Positions 1 to 14,400 of a stretch of 64,000 bases of DNA are shown here, in pieces. The stretch is from Bolinopsis microptera. Taxonomy: Eukaryota; Ctenophora; Tentaculata; Lobata; Bolinopsidae. The stretch lies in NCBI RefSeq assembly GCF_026151205.1, contig NC_087075.1:1233911-1297910 (forward strand), read 5' to 3'. The notes under the pieces are model-generated. The model searched no databases, had not been told where the DNA came from, and saw nothing but the letters and a program-made list of their open reading frames with translations. Every line of letters starts with the position of its first letter. The first letter of the stretch is position 1. Both the position numbers and the translations under genes were made by a program.

Positions 1-152
1 CTATTGACATTACCAGTTAACTACAATATTACCTATAACTATTGACATTACCAGTTAACTACAATATTACCTATAACTATTGACATTACCAGTTAACTAC
101 AATATTACCTATAACTATTGACATTACCAGTTAACTACAATATTACCTATAA
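1..152. repeat. 38-bp tandem repeat, 4 copies
   Basis: Four near-perfect head-to-tail copies of a 38-bp AT-rich unit (starts CTATTGACATTACCAG) open the window. The array may continue upstream of position 1. No coding potential is seen. Confidence 0.9.
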
Positions 153-1245
153 CTTGACTCTGATCAGTATACTTCCAGTTCCCTTCCTGGCAATGTGTTG
201 ATACGCTGTCAAGTGTCATACTACTACAGCTCTGTCATATATCTCTTTTTAACTCCCACTTTTTAAAGTCATACTTTACTTCAAACACAAGGTTTACAAG
301 GTTTACTCACGGAAACCTTGCTCAGTCGTATATCACACTCGAATCTCTTAATTTCAAAATTTTCTCCGCCGATATAGCTAAATTACGAATAATTAAGTAA
401 TTATGTTGTAAGTCATTCTAACCACATGTAACAGCACTACTGCTAACCACGACACTAGTATCTAGTAACACCAGACGTATCTTGTGTGTGGGGGTGTTGA
501 CATTTCCATTACAGCCGTCTGTTTTCTTTATCTGCAGAGGAGACCCCCGCGCTAATCTGTTTGTGTTGCGATCAATTATTTCTTCAGAGATAGATATAGT
601 CATCCGATATTCATATGTGCAGCTCCGTTTTTTTCATATTCATTGAGTGATTCTTGTGTTTACGATTAATATGATAGTTCCTGCTCTTACAACAGTCATA
701 TTCTAACTAAGAGATATATTACTACTTGCTACTCCTAGAGATATAGTCTTATGGGTCACGGAAAGTTTCTAGGGTTTCTGTTCATTGTTGTTCCTGAGTC
801 CTGCTTGGATGTTATAAGAACAGTTCTTTCAAGAACAGTTATTAAGAGCAGTACGGTGGCTCAGACCGTTTTCAAATTGATTTGATTAAAAACCGATGTC
901 AAATCGCTTTCTATTTTAATATTGAATCGAAAGTTCATAAGTGTTAACTTAAATCATGCAACTTAAGTAAAAATGTATTAAGCCATTTTTAACACACCAT
1001 AAACTGTTCGTGGAAGACACCCACTACCCGTGATACTACGTCTAAGCTCTGGCATAAAGCCACAGACCCTCCTGCAACTTGTGGAGTTAACATTCGGTTG
1101 GGATTCATCAAAATCGAAATTAATTTTTTTTTTCAAATCAATTTTAAAACGGCATGGCGGGTTTCAGTCATGAAATTCCAATTCAATATCAAAATAGAAG
1201 AACGCCTTAAGAACGCCACTGAACACATACTATGATGAGTTACTC
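153..1245. other. non-coding stretch, nothing recognised
   Basis: AT-rich DNA with only short, unconvincing open frames. I see no exon, RNA gene or element that can be supported. It would be intron or 5' flank of the ASH-domain gene whose sequence is interrupted by the assembly gap at 2395. Confidence 0.5.
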
Positions 1246-1310
1246 CCCCCCCCCCCCCCCCCTATTGCAGAACCCCCCCCCCCCCCCCCTATTTTAGACC
1301 CCCCCCCCCC
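1246..1310. repeat. three poly-C tracts
   Basis: Three C runs of about 10-18 bases are separated by short spacers (TATTGCAGAA, TATTTTAGA). Homopolymer length here is likely unreliable in the assembly. On the minus strand these are G tracts able to form quadruplexes. Confidence 0.85.
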
Positions 1311-1611
1311 TTATACCGGCTAATTATTCCGGCTAATTACTCTGAGCCATGTATGTGGAAATGCAGCATGTAACGTTTTACTCATGACTCCTTCACAACG
1401 ATTAGACATTGTCAAGGCTAATACGCTAATACACTAGTACGCTAATACAGGACCGCAATGAGCCGCTCCAGAAGAGGCCCCTGATATACTCCAGCAATTA
1501 TACATCACATATTTAGTTACCTACTCAGTTACATTAGTTACTCAGTTAACCGTCTGTTTTTGAATCTGAAACCACTTTGCCGCGACATAGTTAGTTCTCA
1601 TACTACGTAAG

Positions 1612-1745
1612 GGAGAGGGAGTAGGAGGATCACCCCTTACCCCCTCCATTACCCCCTCCCTTACCCCTCCCTTACTCCTCCCTTGCCCCTCCCTTACTCC
1701 CTCCCTTACCCCCTCCCTTACCCCTTCCTTACCCCCTCCCTTTTA
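1612..1745. repeat. CCCTCCCTTAC-type pyrimidine repeat
   Basis: Degenerate repeats of an approximately 11-base C/T-rich unit (CCCTCCCTTAC). A related C-rich block lies at 2095-2260. Between them (1746-2094) is AT-rich sequence with nothing recognised. Confidence 0.75.
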
Positions 1746-2094
1746 CTGCCACACTCAGGCTTATCTTACCTATACATTTCTTTAAACGAAATTCCTTGCG
1801 CACCGCGTATTAAAAATACTTGGATTTCTACCGCTTTGATAGTATGAGAATATTGTTATTACGACTTTTTATCTAATAAACATGACAAGAATTTAGTGGG
1901 GAGATAATATAGTTGATTTATATAATATAGATTATTTATTCTCTAGTGTAGATTAACTTTATTTTTATATTTACTAAGTGTGAACGATCAACCATAAGTT
2001 ATTGATATTGTTGAATTATTTAATGATAAATTGATATAATAAATGTTTGTAATATCCTATTGAGGCACATGCCACCCCATCGCGGGTTTACTAC

Positions 2095-2260
2095 TACTAC
2101 TCCTCCTTACTCCACCCTCCCCCAACCCCTTACTCCACCCTCCCCCATATTCCCCCTTACCCCCTTACTCCCCCTCCCCCTTAATTAGTTAATTTCCCCT
2201 TACCCCCCCTCTCCCCTTACTCTCTCCTACCCCCTTACTCCCCTTACCCCCTTACTCAGG
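2095..2260. repeat. C-rich imperfect repeat
   Basis: Degenerate CCCTTACTCC-like runs, strongly strand-asymmetric (C/T on plus). Similar in composition to 1612-1745. Confidence 0.7.
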
Positions 2261-2394
2261 CTTGGATAATGATATGTGAAGATCTCTGACATGGTTTCAG
2301 CTGTGATCAAGTTAACCCTGTGGGTTTACATGTTCATATAATACTAATACCCACATAGACACAGGCCAGATGAAACTCGAATAAAGGGGGTAAC

Positions 2395-2494
2395 NNNNNN
2401 NNNNNNNNNNNNNNNNNNNNNNNNNNNNNNNNNNNNNNNNNNNNNNNNNNNNNNNNNNNNNNNNNNNNNNNNNNNNNNNNNNNNNNNNNNNNNN
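2395..2494. other. assembly gap (100 N)
   Basis: Exactly 100 unknown bases, the usual placeholder for a scaffold gap of unknown size. It removes the 5' part of the ASH-domain gene; its exon is already open at 2495. Confidence 0.99.
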
Positions 2495-5400
2495 GCCCAA
2501 GAAAGGGTCCAGCAAACCCCACACCCCCAAGTCCCCGCAAGAAGACAAGACGCCTAATCCCTTGGAAACTGCCGTTATCACTGACGAAGCTCGTATTGCT
2601 GCAATGATCAAACTCAAAACAAACTTTGAGCAGCGCTTCGAGAAAATTCTGATCCCATGTTTCACGGGTATAGGAGATTGTTCCCACGATAAAACACTAG
2701 ACTACCGGCTCTATGATACAGTCTACTTACAAGTCCATCTCCCTGCAGTTAAACCAGAGCTAGTCCTTCTTTCCCAAAATGGCAGCTCCATAGTAGACTT
2801 CAGCAACGTGTGTATCGGCCAAACAAAGAAACTGGAGCTCACTCTAAAGAGTATCAGTGAGGACGAGGTCAGCTTATCAACCAGCGCATTCCCTCACGAC
2901 GGAACATTCCAGAAAGTTAACGCTACAAGAGATCTGGCCCCACTGGGATTACACCAGATGATATTAGAGTTTACCCCGCGGGCCAAGGCTAAGTACTACG
3001 AGGTGGTGGAGGTCAGAACGCAGAAGTCTACCTTGCACTTACATTTACACGGGTGTGGGGTGGAACCTAACCTGGTGGTGTCCCCGGATTCAGGTCAGTA
3101 CACGTCACAGTTACACTGTTTTAATCATTACCCACATTGTCGTAACTACATAATAAAAGTGGATCTGTGTTTCGTATAAAACATTACCTTGTGTTCAGGA
3201 ACGCTGGACCTGTGTTTCGTATAGAACATTACCTTGTGTTCAGGAACGCTGGACCTGTGTTTCGTATAGAACATTACCTTGTGTTCAGGAACGCTGGACC
3301 TGTGTTTCGTATAAAACATTACCTTGTGTTCAGGCACGCTGGACCTGTGTTTCGTATAAAACATTACCTTGTGTTCAGGAACGCTGGACCTGTGTTTCGT
3401 ATAAAACATTACCTTGTGTTCAGGAACGCTGGACCTGTGTTTCGTATAGAACATTACCTTGTGTTCAGGAACGCTGGACCTGTGTTTCGTATAGAACATT
3501 ACCTTGTGTTCAGGAACGCTGGACCTGTGTTTCGTATAAAACATTACCTTGTGTTCAGGCACGCTGGACCTGTGTTTCGTATAGAACATTACCTTGTGTT
3601 CAGGAACGCTGGACCTGTGTTTCGTATAGAACATTACCTTGTGTTCAGGAACGCTGGACCTGTGTTTCGTATAAAACATTACCTTGTGTTCAGGCACGCT
3701 GGACCTGTGTTTCGTATAAAACATTACCTTGTGTTCAGGAACGCTGGACCTGTGTTTCGTATAGAACATTACCTTGTGTTCAGGAACGCTGGACCTGTGT
3801 TTCGTATAAAACATTACCTTGTGTTCAGGAACGCTGGACCTGTGTTTCGTATAGAACATTACCTTGTGTTCAGGAACGCTGGACCTGTGTTTCGTATAGA
3901 ACATTACCTTGTGTTCAGGAACGCTGGACCTGTGTTTCGTATAGAACATTACCTTGTGTTCAGGAACGCTGGACCTGTGTTTCGTATAAAACATTACCTT
4001 GTGTTCAGGCACGCTGGACCTGTGTTTCGTATAAAACATTACCTTGTGTTCAGGAACGCTGGACCTGTGTTTCGTATAGAACATTACCTTGTGTTCAGGA
4101 ACGCTGGACCTGTGTTTCGTATAGAACATTACCTTGTGTTCAGGAACGCTGGACCTGTGTTTCGTATAGAACATTACCTTGTGTTCAGGAACGCTGGACC
4201 TGTGTTTCGTATAAAACATTACCTTGTGTTCAGGAACGCTGGACCTGTGTTTCGTATAAAACATTACCTTGTGTTCAGGCACGCTGGACCTGGGTCACGT
4301 GATGGTGGGCGAGATACTGCACGGAACATTTACTCTCAAGAACAACTCCGAAATAGATCTGCAGTACGGTATCTCCATGCTCAGCGAGAAGTCGGAAGTG
4401 GTCCAAGCTTTTAGTGGCCCCAGCCAAATTGGTACTTTAAATCTTGAACCTCTGTCATTTTACCTTTATAATCCAGATTTACCTTGCTGGCATAATTGTG
4501 AATTGTAAACGTATATCTTTCTACCCAATGACATTTCCGAGTGTCTGAATATAGTACTCTAGTTATAGTAGGATATATAGTATAGTACTCTAGTTATAGT
4601 AGGATATATAGTATAGTACTCTAGTTATAGTAGGATATATAGTATAGTACTCTAGTTATAGTAGGATATATAGTATAGTACTCTAGTTATAGTAGGATAT
4701 ATAGTATAGTACTCTAGTTATAGTAGGATATATAGTATAGTACTCTAGTTATAGTAGGATATATAGTATAGTACTCTAGTTATAGTAGGATATATAGTAT
4801 AGTACTCTAGTTATAGTAGGATATATAGTATAGTACTCTAGTTATAGTAGGATATATAGTATAGTACTCTAGTTATAGTAGGATATATAGTATAGTACTC
4901 TAGTTATAGTAGGATATATAGTATAGTACTCTAGTTATAGTAGGATATATAGTATAGTACTCTAGTTATAGTAGGATATATAGTATAGTACTCTAGTTAT
5001 AGTAGGATATATAGTATAGTACTCTAGTTATAGTAGGATATATAGTATAGTACTCTAGTTATAGTAGGATATATAGTATAGTACTCTAGTTATAGTAGGA
5101 TATATAGTATAGTACTCTAGTTATAGTAGGATATATAGTATAGTACTCTAGTTATAGTAGGATATATAGTATAGTACTCTAGTTATAGTAGGATATATAG
5201 TATAGTACTCTAGTTATAGTAGGATATATAGTACTCTAGTTATAGTAGGATATATAGTATAGTACTCTAGTTATAGTAGTATAATAAATATAGTACTCTA
5301 GTTATAGTAGTTATAGTAGGATATATAGTATAGTACTCTAGTTATAGTAGTTATAGTAGGATATATAGTATAGTACTCTAGTTATAGTAGTTATAGTAGG

Positions 5401-8400
5401 ATATATAGTATAGTACTCTAGTTATAGTAGTTATAGTAGGATATATAGTATAGTAGGGTTCCTGCTAATTTATCACAACATACCTACATGTTGAGATGAT
5501 AACTGTAGTATATATAGTACTCACAACAGGGAACAGTAACAAGTCGGGCATATTACCGTTCCAGTGCACCCCACACAGCGGTAATATACCACTATATCAC
5601 AACAGGGAACAGTAACAAGTCGGGCATATTGCCGTTCCAGTGCACCCCACACAGCGGTAATATACCACTATATCACAACAGGGAACAGTAACAAGTCGGG
5701 CATATTACCGTTCCAGTGCACCCCACACAGCGGTAATATACCACTATATCACAACAGGGAACAGTAACAAGTCGGGCATATTGCCGTTCCAGTGCACCCC
5801 ACACAGCGGTAATATACCACTATATCACAACAGGGAACAGTAACAAGTCGGGCATATTGCCGTTCCAGTGCACCCCACACAGCGGTAATATACCACTATA
5901 TCACAACAGGGAACAGTAACAAGTCGGGCATATTACCGTTCCAGTGCACCCCACACAGCGGTAATATACCACTATATCACAACAGGGAACAGTAACAAGT
6001 CGGGTATATTACCGTTCCAGTGCACCCCACACAGCGGTAATATACCACTATATCACAACAGGGAACAGTAACAAGTCGGGAATATTGCCGTTCCAGTGCA
6101 CCCCACACAGCGGTAATATACCACTATATCACAACAGGGAACAGTAACAAGTCGGGCATATTACCGTTCCAGTGCACCCCACACAGCGGTAATATACCAC
6201 TATATCACAACAGGGAACAGCAACAAGTCGGGCATATTACCGTTCCAGTGCACCCCACACAGCGGTAATATACCACTATATCACAACAGGGAACAGTAAC
6301 AAGTCGGGCATATTACCGTTCCAGTGCACCCCACACAGCGGTAATATACCACTATATCACAACAGGGAACAGCAACAAGTCGGGCATATTACCGTTCCAG
6401 TGCACCCCACACAGCGGTAATATACCACTATATCACAACAGGGAACAGTAACAAGTCGGGCATATTACCGTTCCAGTGCACCCCACACAGCGGTAATATA
6501 CCACTATATCACAACAGGGAACAGCAACAAGTCGGGCATATTGCCGTTCCAGTGCACCCCACACAGCGGTAATATACCACTATATCACAACAGGGAACAG
6601 TAACAAGTCGGGCATATTGCCGTTCCAGTGCACCCCACACAGCGGTAATATACCACTATATCACAACAGGGAACAGTAACAAGTCGGGCATATTACCGTT
6701 CCAGTGCACCCCACACAGCGGTAATATACCACTATATCACAACAGGGAACAGTAACAAGTCGGGCATATTACCGTTCCAGTGCACCCCACACAGCGGTAA
6801 TATACCACTATATCACAACAGGGAACAGTAACAAGTCGGGCATATTGCCGTTCCAGTGCACCCCACACAGCGGTAATATACCACTATATCACAACAGGGA
6901 ACAGTAACAAGTCGGGCATATTACCGTTCCAGTGCACCCCACACAGCGGTAATATACCACTATATCACAACAGGGAACAGTAACAAGTCGGGCATATTAC
7001 CGTTCCAGTGCACCCCACACAGCGGTAATATACCACTATATCACAACAGGGAACAGTAACAAGTCGGGCATATTACCGTTCCAGTGCACCCCACACAGCG
7101 GTAATATACCACTATATCACAACAGGGAACAGTAACAAGTCGGGCATATTACCGTTCCAGTGCACCCCACACAGCGGTAATATACCACTATATCACAACA
7201 GGGAACAGTAACAAGTCGGGCATATTACCGTTCCAGTGCACCCCACACAGCGGTAATATACCACTATATCACAACAGGGAACAGTAACAAGTCGGGCATA
7301 TTACCGTTCCAGTGCACCCCACACAGCGGTAATATACCACTATATCACAACAGGGAACAGTAACAAGTCGGGCATATTACCGTTCCAGTGCACCCCACAC
7401 AGCGGTAATATACCACTATATCACAACAGGGAACAGTAACAAGTCGGGCATATTACCGTTCCAGTGCACCCCACACAGCGGTAATATACCACTATATCAC
7501 AACAGGGAACAGTAACAAGTCGGGCATATTACCGTTCCAGTGCACCCCACACAGCGGTAATATACCACTATATCACAACAGGGAACAGTAACAAGTCGGG
7601 TATATTACCGTTCCAGTGCACCCCACACAGCGGTAATATACCACTATATCACAACAGGGAACAGTAACAAGTCGGGTATATTACCGTTCCAGTGCACCCC
7701 ACACAGCGGTAATATACCACTATATCACAACAGGGAACAGTAACAAGTCGGGCATATTACCGTTCCAGTGCACCCCACACAGCGGTAATATACCACTATA
7801 TCACAACAGGGAACAGTAACAAGTCGGGAATATTACCGTTCCAGTGCACCCCACACAGCGGTAATATACCACTATATCACAACAGGGAACAGTAACAAGT
7901 CGGGCATATTACCGTTCCAGTGCACCCCACACAGCGGTAATATACCACTATATCACAACAGGGAACAGTAACAAGTCGGGCATATTACCGTTCCAGTGCA
8001 CCCCACACAGCGGTAATATACCACTATATCACAACAGGGAACAGTAACAAGTCGGGCATATTACCGTTCCAGTGCACCCCACACAGCGGTAATATACCAC
8101 TATATCACAACAGGGAACAGTAACAAGTCGGGCATATTACCGTTCCAGTGCACCCCACACAGCGGTAATATACCACTATATCACAACAGGGAACAGCAAC
8201 AAGTCGGGCATATTACCGTTCCAGTGCACCCCACACAGCGGTAATATACCACTATATCACAACAGGGAACAGTAACAAGTCGGGCATATTACCGTTCCAG
8301 TGCACCCCACACAGCGGTAATATACCACTATATCACAACAGGGAACAGTAACAAGTCGGGCATATTACCGTTCCAGTGCACCCCACACAGCGGTAATATA

Positions 8401-11400
8401 CCACTATATCACAACAGGGAACAGTAACAAGTCGGGCATATTACCGTTCCAGTGCACCCCACACAGCGGTAATATACCACTATATCACAACAGGGAACAG
8501 TAACAAGTCGGGTATATTACCGTTCCAGTGCACCCCACACAGCGGTAATATACCACTATATCACAACAGGGAACAGTAACAAGTCGGGTATATTACCGTT
8601 CCAGTGCACCCCACACAGCGGTAATATACCACTATATCACAACAGGGAACAGTAACAAGTCGGGTATATTACCGTTCCAGTGCACCCCACACAGCGGTAA
8701 TATACCACTATATCACAACAGGGAACAGTAACAAGTCGGGCATATTACCGTTCCAGTGCACCCCACACAGCGGTAATATACCACTATATCACAACAGGGA
8801 ACAGTAACAAGTCGGGCATATTACCGTTCCAGTGCACCCCACACAGCGGTAATATACCACTATATCACAACAGGGAACAGTAACAAGTCGGGCATATTAC
8901 CGTTCCAGTGCACCCCACACAGCGGTAATATACCACTATATCACAACAGGGAACAGTAACAAGTCGGGCATATTACCGTTCCAGTGCACCCCACACAGCG
9001 GTAATATACCACTATATCACAACAGGGAACAGTAACAAGTCGGGCATATTACCGTTCCAGTGCACCCCACACAGCGGTAATATACCACTATATCACAACA
9101 GGGAACAGTAACAAGTCGGGTATATTACCGTTCCAGTGCACCCCACACAGCGGTAATATACCACTATATCACAACAGGGAACAGTAACAAGTCGGGCATA
9201 TTACCGTTCCAGTGCACCCCACACAGCGGTAATATACCACTATATCACAACAGGGAACAGTAACAAGTCGGGTATATTACCGTTCCAGTGCACCCCACAC
9301 AGCGGTAATATACCACTATATCACAACAGGGAACAGTAACAAGTCGGGCATATTACCGTTCCAGTGCACCCCACACAGCGGTAATATACCACTATATCAC
9401 AACAGGGAACAGTAACAAGTCGGGTATATTACCGTTCCAGTGCACCCCACACAGCGGTAATATACCACTATATCACAACAGGGAACAGTAACAAGTCGGG
9501 CATATTACCGTTCCAGTGCACCCCACACAGCGGTAATATACCACTATATCACAACAGGGAACAGTAACAAGTCGGGCATATTACCGTTCCAGTGCACCCC
9601 ACACAGCGGTAATATACCACTATATCACAACAGGGAACAGTAACAAGTCGGGCATATTACCGTTCCAGTGCACCCCACACAGCGGTAATATACCACTATA
9701 TCACAACAGGGAACAGTAACAAGTCGGGTATATTACCGTTCCAGTGCACCCCACACAGCGGTAATATACCACTATATCACAACAGGGAACAGTAACAAGT
9801 CGGGCATATTACCGTTCCAGTGCACCCCACACAGCGGTAATATACCACTATATCACAACAGGGAACAGTAACAAGTCGGGTATATTACCGTTCCAGTGCA
9901 CCCCACACAGCGGTAATATACCACTATATCACAACAGGGAACAGTAACAAGTCGGGTATATTACCGTTCCAGTGCACCCCACACAGCGGTAATATACCAC
10001 TATATCACAACAGGGAACAGTAACAAGTCGGGTATATTACCGTTCCAGTGCACCCCACACAGCGGTAATATACCACTATATCACAACAGGGAACAGTAAC
10101 AAGTCGGGTATATTACCGTTCCAGTGCACCCCACACAGCGGTAATATACCACTATATCACAACAGGGAACAGTAACAAGTCGGGTATATTACCGTTCCAG
10201 TGCACCCCACACAGCGGTAATATACCACTATATCACAACAGGGAACAGTAACAAGTCGGGTATATTACCGTTCCAGTGCACCCCACACAGCGGTAATATA
10301 CCACTATATCACAACAGGGAACAGTAACAAGTCGGGCATATTACCGTTCCAGTGCACCCCACACAGCGGTAATATACCACTATATCACAACAGGGAACAG
10401 TAACAAGTCGGGTATATTACCGTTCCAGTGCACCCCACACAGCGGTAATATACCACTATATCACAACAGGGAACAGTAACAAGTCGGGCATATTGCCGTT
10501 CCAGTGCACCCCACACAGTGGTAATATACCACTATATCACAACAGGGAACAGTAACAAGTCGGGCATATTACCGTTCCAGTGCACCCCACACAGCGGTAA
10601 TATACCACTATATCACAACAGGGAACAGTAACAAGTCGGGCATATTACCGTTCCAGTGCACCCCACACAGCGGTAATATACCACTATATCACAACAGGGA
10701 ACAGTAACAAGTCGGGTATATTACCGTTCCAGTGCACCCCACACAGCGGTAATATACCACTATATCACAACAGGGAACAGTAACAAGTCGGGTATATTAC
10801 CGTTCCAGTGCACCCCACACAGCGGTAATATACCACTATATCACAACAGGGAACAGTAACAAGTCGGGTATATTACCGTTCCAGTGCACCCCACACAGCG
10901 GTAATATACCACTATATCACAACAGGGAACAGTAACAAGTCGGGTATATTACCGTTCCAGTGCACCCCACACAGCGGTAATATACCACTATATCACAACA
11001 GGGAACAGTAACAAGTCGGGTATATTACCGTTCCAGTGCACCCCACACAGCGGTAATATACCACTATATCACAACAGGGAACAGTAACAAGTCGGGCATA
11101 TTACCGTTCCAGTGCACCCCACACAGCGGTAATATACCACTATATCACAACAGGGAACAGTAACAAGTCGGGCATATTACCGTTCCAGTGCACCCCACAC
11201 AGCGGTAATATACCACTATATCACAACAGGGAACAGTAACAAGTCGGGCATATTACCGTTCCAGTGCACCCCACACAGCGGTAATATACCACTATATCAC
11301 AACAGGGAACAGTAACAAGTCGGGTATATTACCGTTCCAGTGCACCCCACACAGCGGTAATATACCACTATATCACAACAGGGAACAGTAACAAGTCGGG

Positions 11401-14400
11401 TATATTACCGTTCCAGTGCACCCCACACAGCGGTAATATACCACTATATCACAACAGGGAACAGTAACAAGTCGGGTATATTACCGTTCCAGTGCACCCC
11501 ACACAGCGGTAATATACCACTATATCACAACAGGGAACAGTAACAAGTCGGGTATATTACCGTTCCAGTGCACCCCACACAGCGGTAATATACCACTATA
11601 TCACAACAGGGAACAGTAACAAGTCGGGTATATTACCGTTCCAGTGCACCCCACACAGCGGTAATATACCACTATATCACAACAGGGAACAGTAACAAGT
11701 CGGGTATATTACCGTTCCAGTGCACCCCACACAGCGGTAATATACCACTATATCACAACAGGGAACAGTAACAAGTCGGGTATATTACCGTTCCAGTGCA
11801 CCCCACACAGCGGTAATATACCACTATATCACAACAGGGAACAGTAACAAGTCGGGCATATTACCGTTCCAGTGCACCCCACACAGCGGTAATATACCAC
11901 TATATCACAACAGGGAACAGCAACAAGTCGGGTATATTACCGTTCCAGTGCACCCCACACAGCGGTAATATACCACTATATCACAACAGGGAACAGTAAC
12001 AAGTCGGGTATATTACCGTTCCAGTGCACCCCACACAGCGGTAATATACCACTATATCACAACAGGGAACAGTAACAAGTCGGGTATATTACCGTTCCAG
12101 TGCACCCCACACAGCGGTAATATACCACTATATCACAACAGGGAACAGTAACAAGTCGGGTATATTACCGTTCCAGTGCACCCCACACAGCGGTAATATA
12201 CCACTATATCACAACAGGGAACAGTAACAAGTCGGGTATATTACCGTTCCAGTGCACCCCACACAGCGGTAATATACCACTATATCACAACAGGGAACAG
12301 TAACAAGTCGGGTATATTACCGTTCCAGTGCACCCCACACAGCGGTAATATACCACTATATCACAACAGGGAACAGTAACAAGTCGGGTATATTACCGTT
12401 CCAGTGCACCCCACACAGCGGTAATATACCACTATATCACAACAGGGAACAGTAACAAGTCGGGTATATTACCGTTCCAGTGCACCCCACACAGCGGTAA
12501 TATACCACTATATCACAACAGGGAACAGTAACAAGTCGGGTATATTACCGTTCCAGTGCACCCCACACAGCGGTAATATACCACTATATCACAACAGGGA
12601 ACAGTAACAAGTCGGGCATATTACCGTTCCAGTGCACCCCACACAGCGGTAATATACCACTATATCACAACAGGGAACAGCAACAAGTCGGGCATATTAC
12701 CGTTCCAGTGCACCCCACACAGCGGTAATATACCACTATATATCACAACAGGGAACAGTAACAAGTCGGGCATATTACCGTTCCAGTGCACCCCACACAG
12801 CGGTAATATACCACTATATCACAACAGGGAACAGTAACAAGTCGGGTATATTACCGTTCCAGTGCACCCCACACAGCGGTAATATACCACTATATCACAA
12901 CAGGGAACAGTAACAAGTCGGGTATATTACCGTTCCAGTGCACCCCACACAGCGGTAATATACCACTATATCACAACAGGGAACAGTAACAAGTCGGGTA
13001 TATTACCGTTCCAGTGCACCCCACACAGCGGTAATATACCACTATATCACAACAGGGAACAGTAACAAGTCGGGTATATTACCGTTCCAGTGCACCCCAC
13101 ACAGCGGTAATATACCACTATATCACAACAGGGAACAGTAACAAGTCGGGTATATTACCGTTCCAGTGCACCCCACACAGCGGTAATATACCACTATATC
13201 ACAACAGGGAACAGTAACAAGTCGGGTATATTACCGTTCCAGTGCACCCCACACAGCGGTAATATACCACGCGGTGAGACGCAGGAGGTCACTGTAAAGT
13301 TTAATCCTGATCACAAGGACTCCTACAGGGACGTTGTTATTGTTAACCTCCTTAATCAGGTACACTCAGCTAATCTCTTTCTGAACATTCCACTATTGTA
13401 CTGCATTTGTGAGGTATACCTGACTATTTATTGTAATATCTTTTCCCTATTTATAAAGTATAATCTTTACAACCATTAAATTATAATATTTTCCAGCCCC
13501 AAGAGACGAGAATAGAAGTAAAGGGACAGTCCTGGACCGGGTCAATGTTCGTGTTGGGAGCACGTGATCCAGAACCATCTGTCACATTACACACACGTTA
13601 GTTTTTAGCAGAACCCTCTGTCACATTACACACACGTTAGTTTTTAGCAGAACCCTCTGTCACATTACACACACGTTAGTTTTTAGCAGGACCCTCTGTC
13701 ACATTACACACACGTTAGTTTTTAGCAGGATCCTCTGTCACATTACACACACGTTAGTTTTTAGCAGGACCCTCTGTCACATTACACACACGTTAGTTTT
13801 TAGCAGGATCCTCTGTCACATTACACACACGTTAGTTTTTAGCAGAACCCTCTGTCACATTACACACACGTTAGTTTTTAGCAGGACCCTCTGTCACATT
13901 ACACACACGTTAGTTTTTAGGGCATTCATTAAGGATTTTAGAGGTTGTCTGTTCAACTTTGGTTTAAATTAGTATCCTGAGTTCAAAAGCTGTCGTAAAT
14001 AAACTAAAATGTAGTTTATGAATATAGATATGAAGCGGCTTTTCACTTTATTAATTTGGAAGATAAACATAGTTAGTTATTCAGTTAAATTCATGAAATT
14101 TAAAGATTTAGAAATCACTTTATCAATTTGTAATTTGATCAGTTAACTCCATGAAATTTAAAAACATTTTTCCTTCTTCCAGTGGTACCACATATAGAAG
14201 ATCTGGCAGCCGAACCTGAACCAGAAGAGTTTAGAGGGGAGTTGTGGGTAGTCTTTATCTGCTCTCTGAGTGCTCCTAAACAGGTACCTTACCTTTATCT
14301 GCTCTCTGAGTGCTCCTAAACAGGTACCTTACCTTTATCTGCTCTCTGAGTGCTCCTAAACAGGTACCTTACCTTTATCTGCTCTCTGAGTGCTCCTAAA

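Noticed and set aside
2312-2687. Minus-strand frames crossing the N gap
   Set aside because: They run through unknown bases and oppose a well-supported exon.
3146-4414. Long repeat proteins on both strands (378 and 415 codons)
   Set aside because: Translation of the 45-bp junction array. The real exon starts at 4279 in another frame, in phase with its neighbours.
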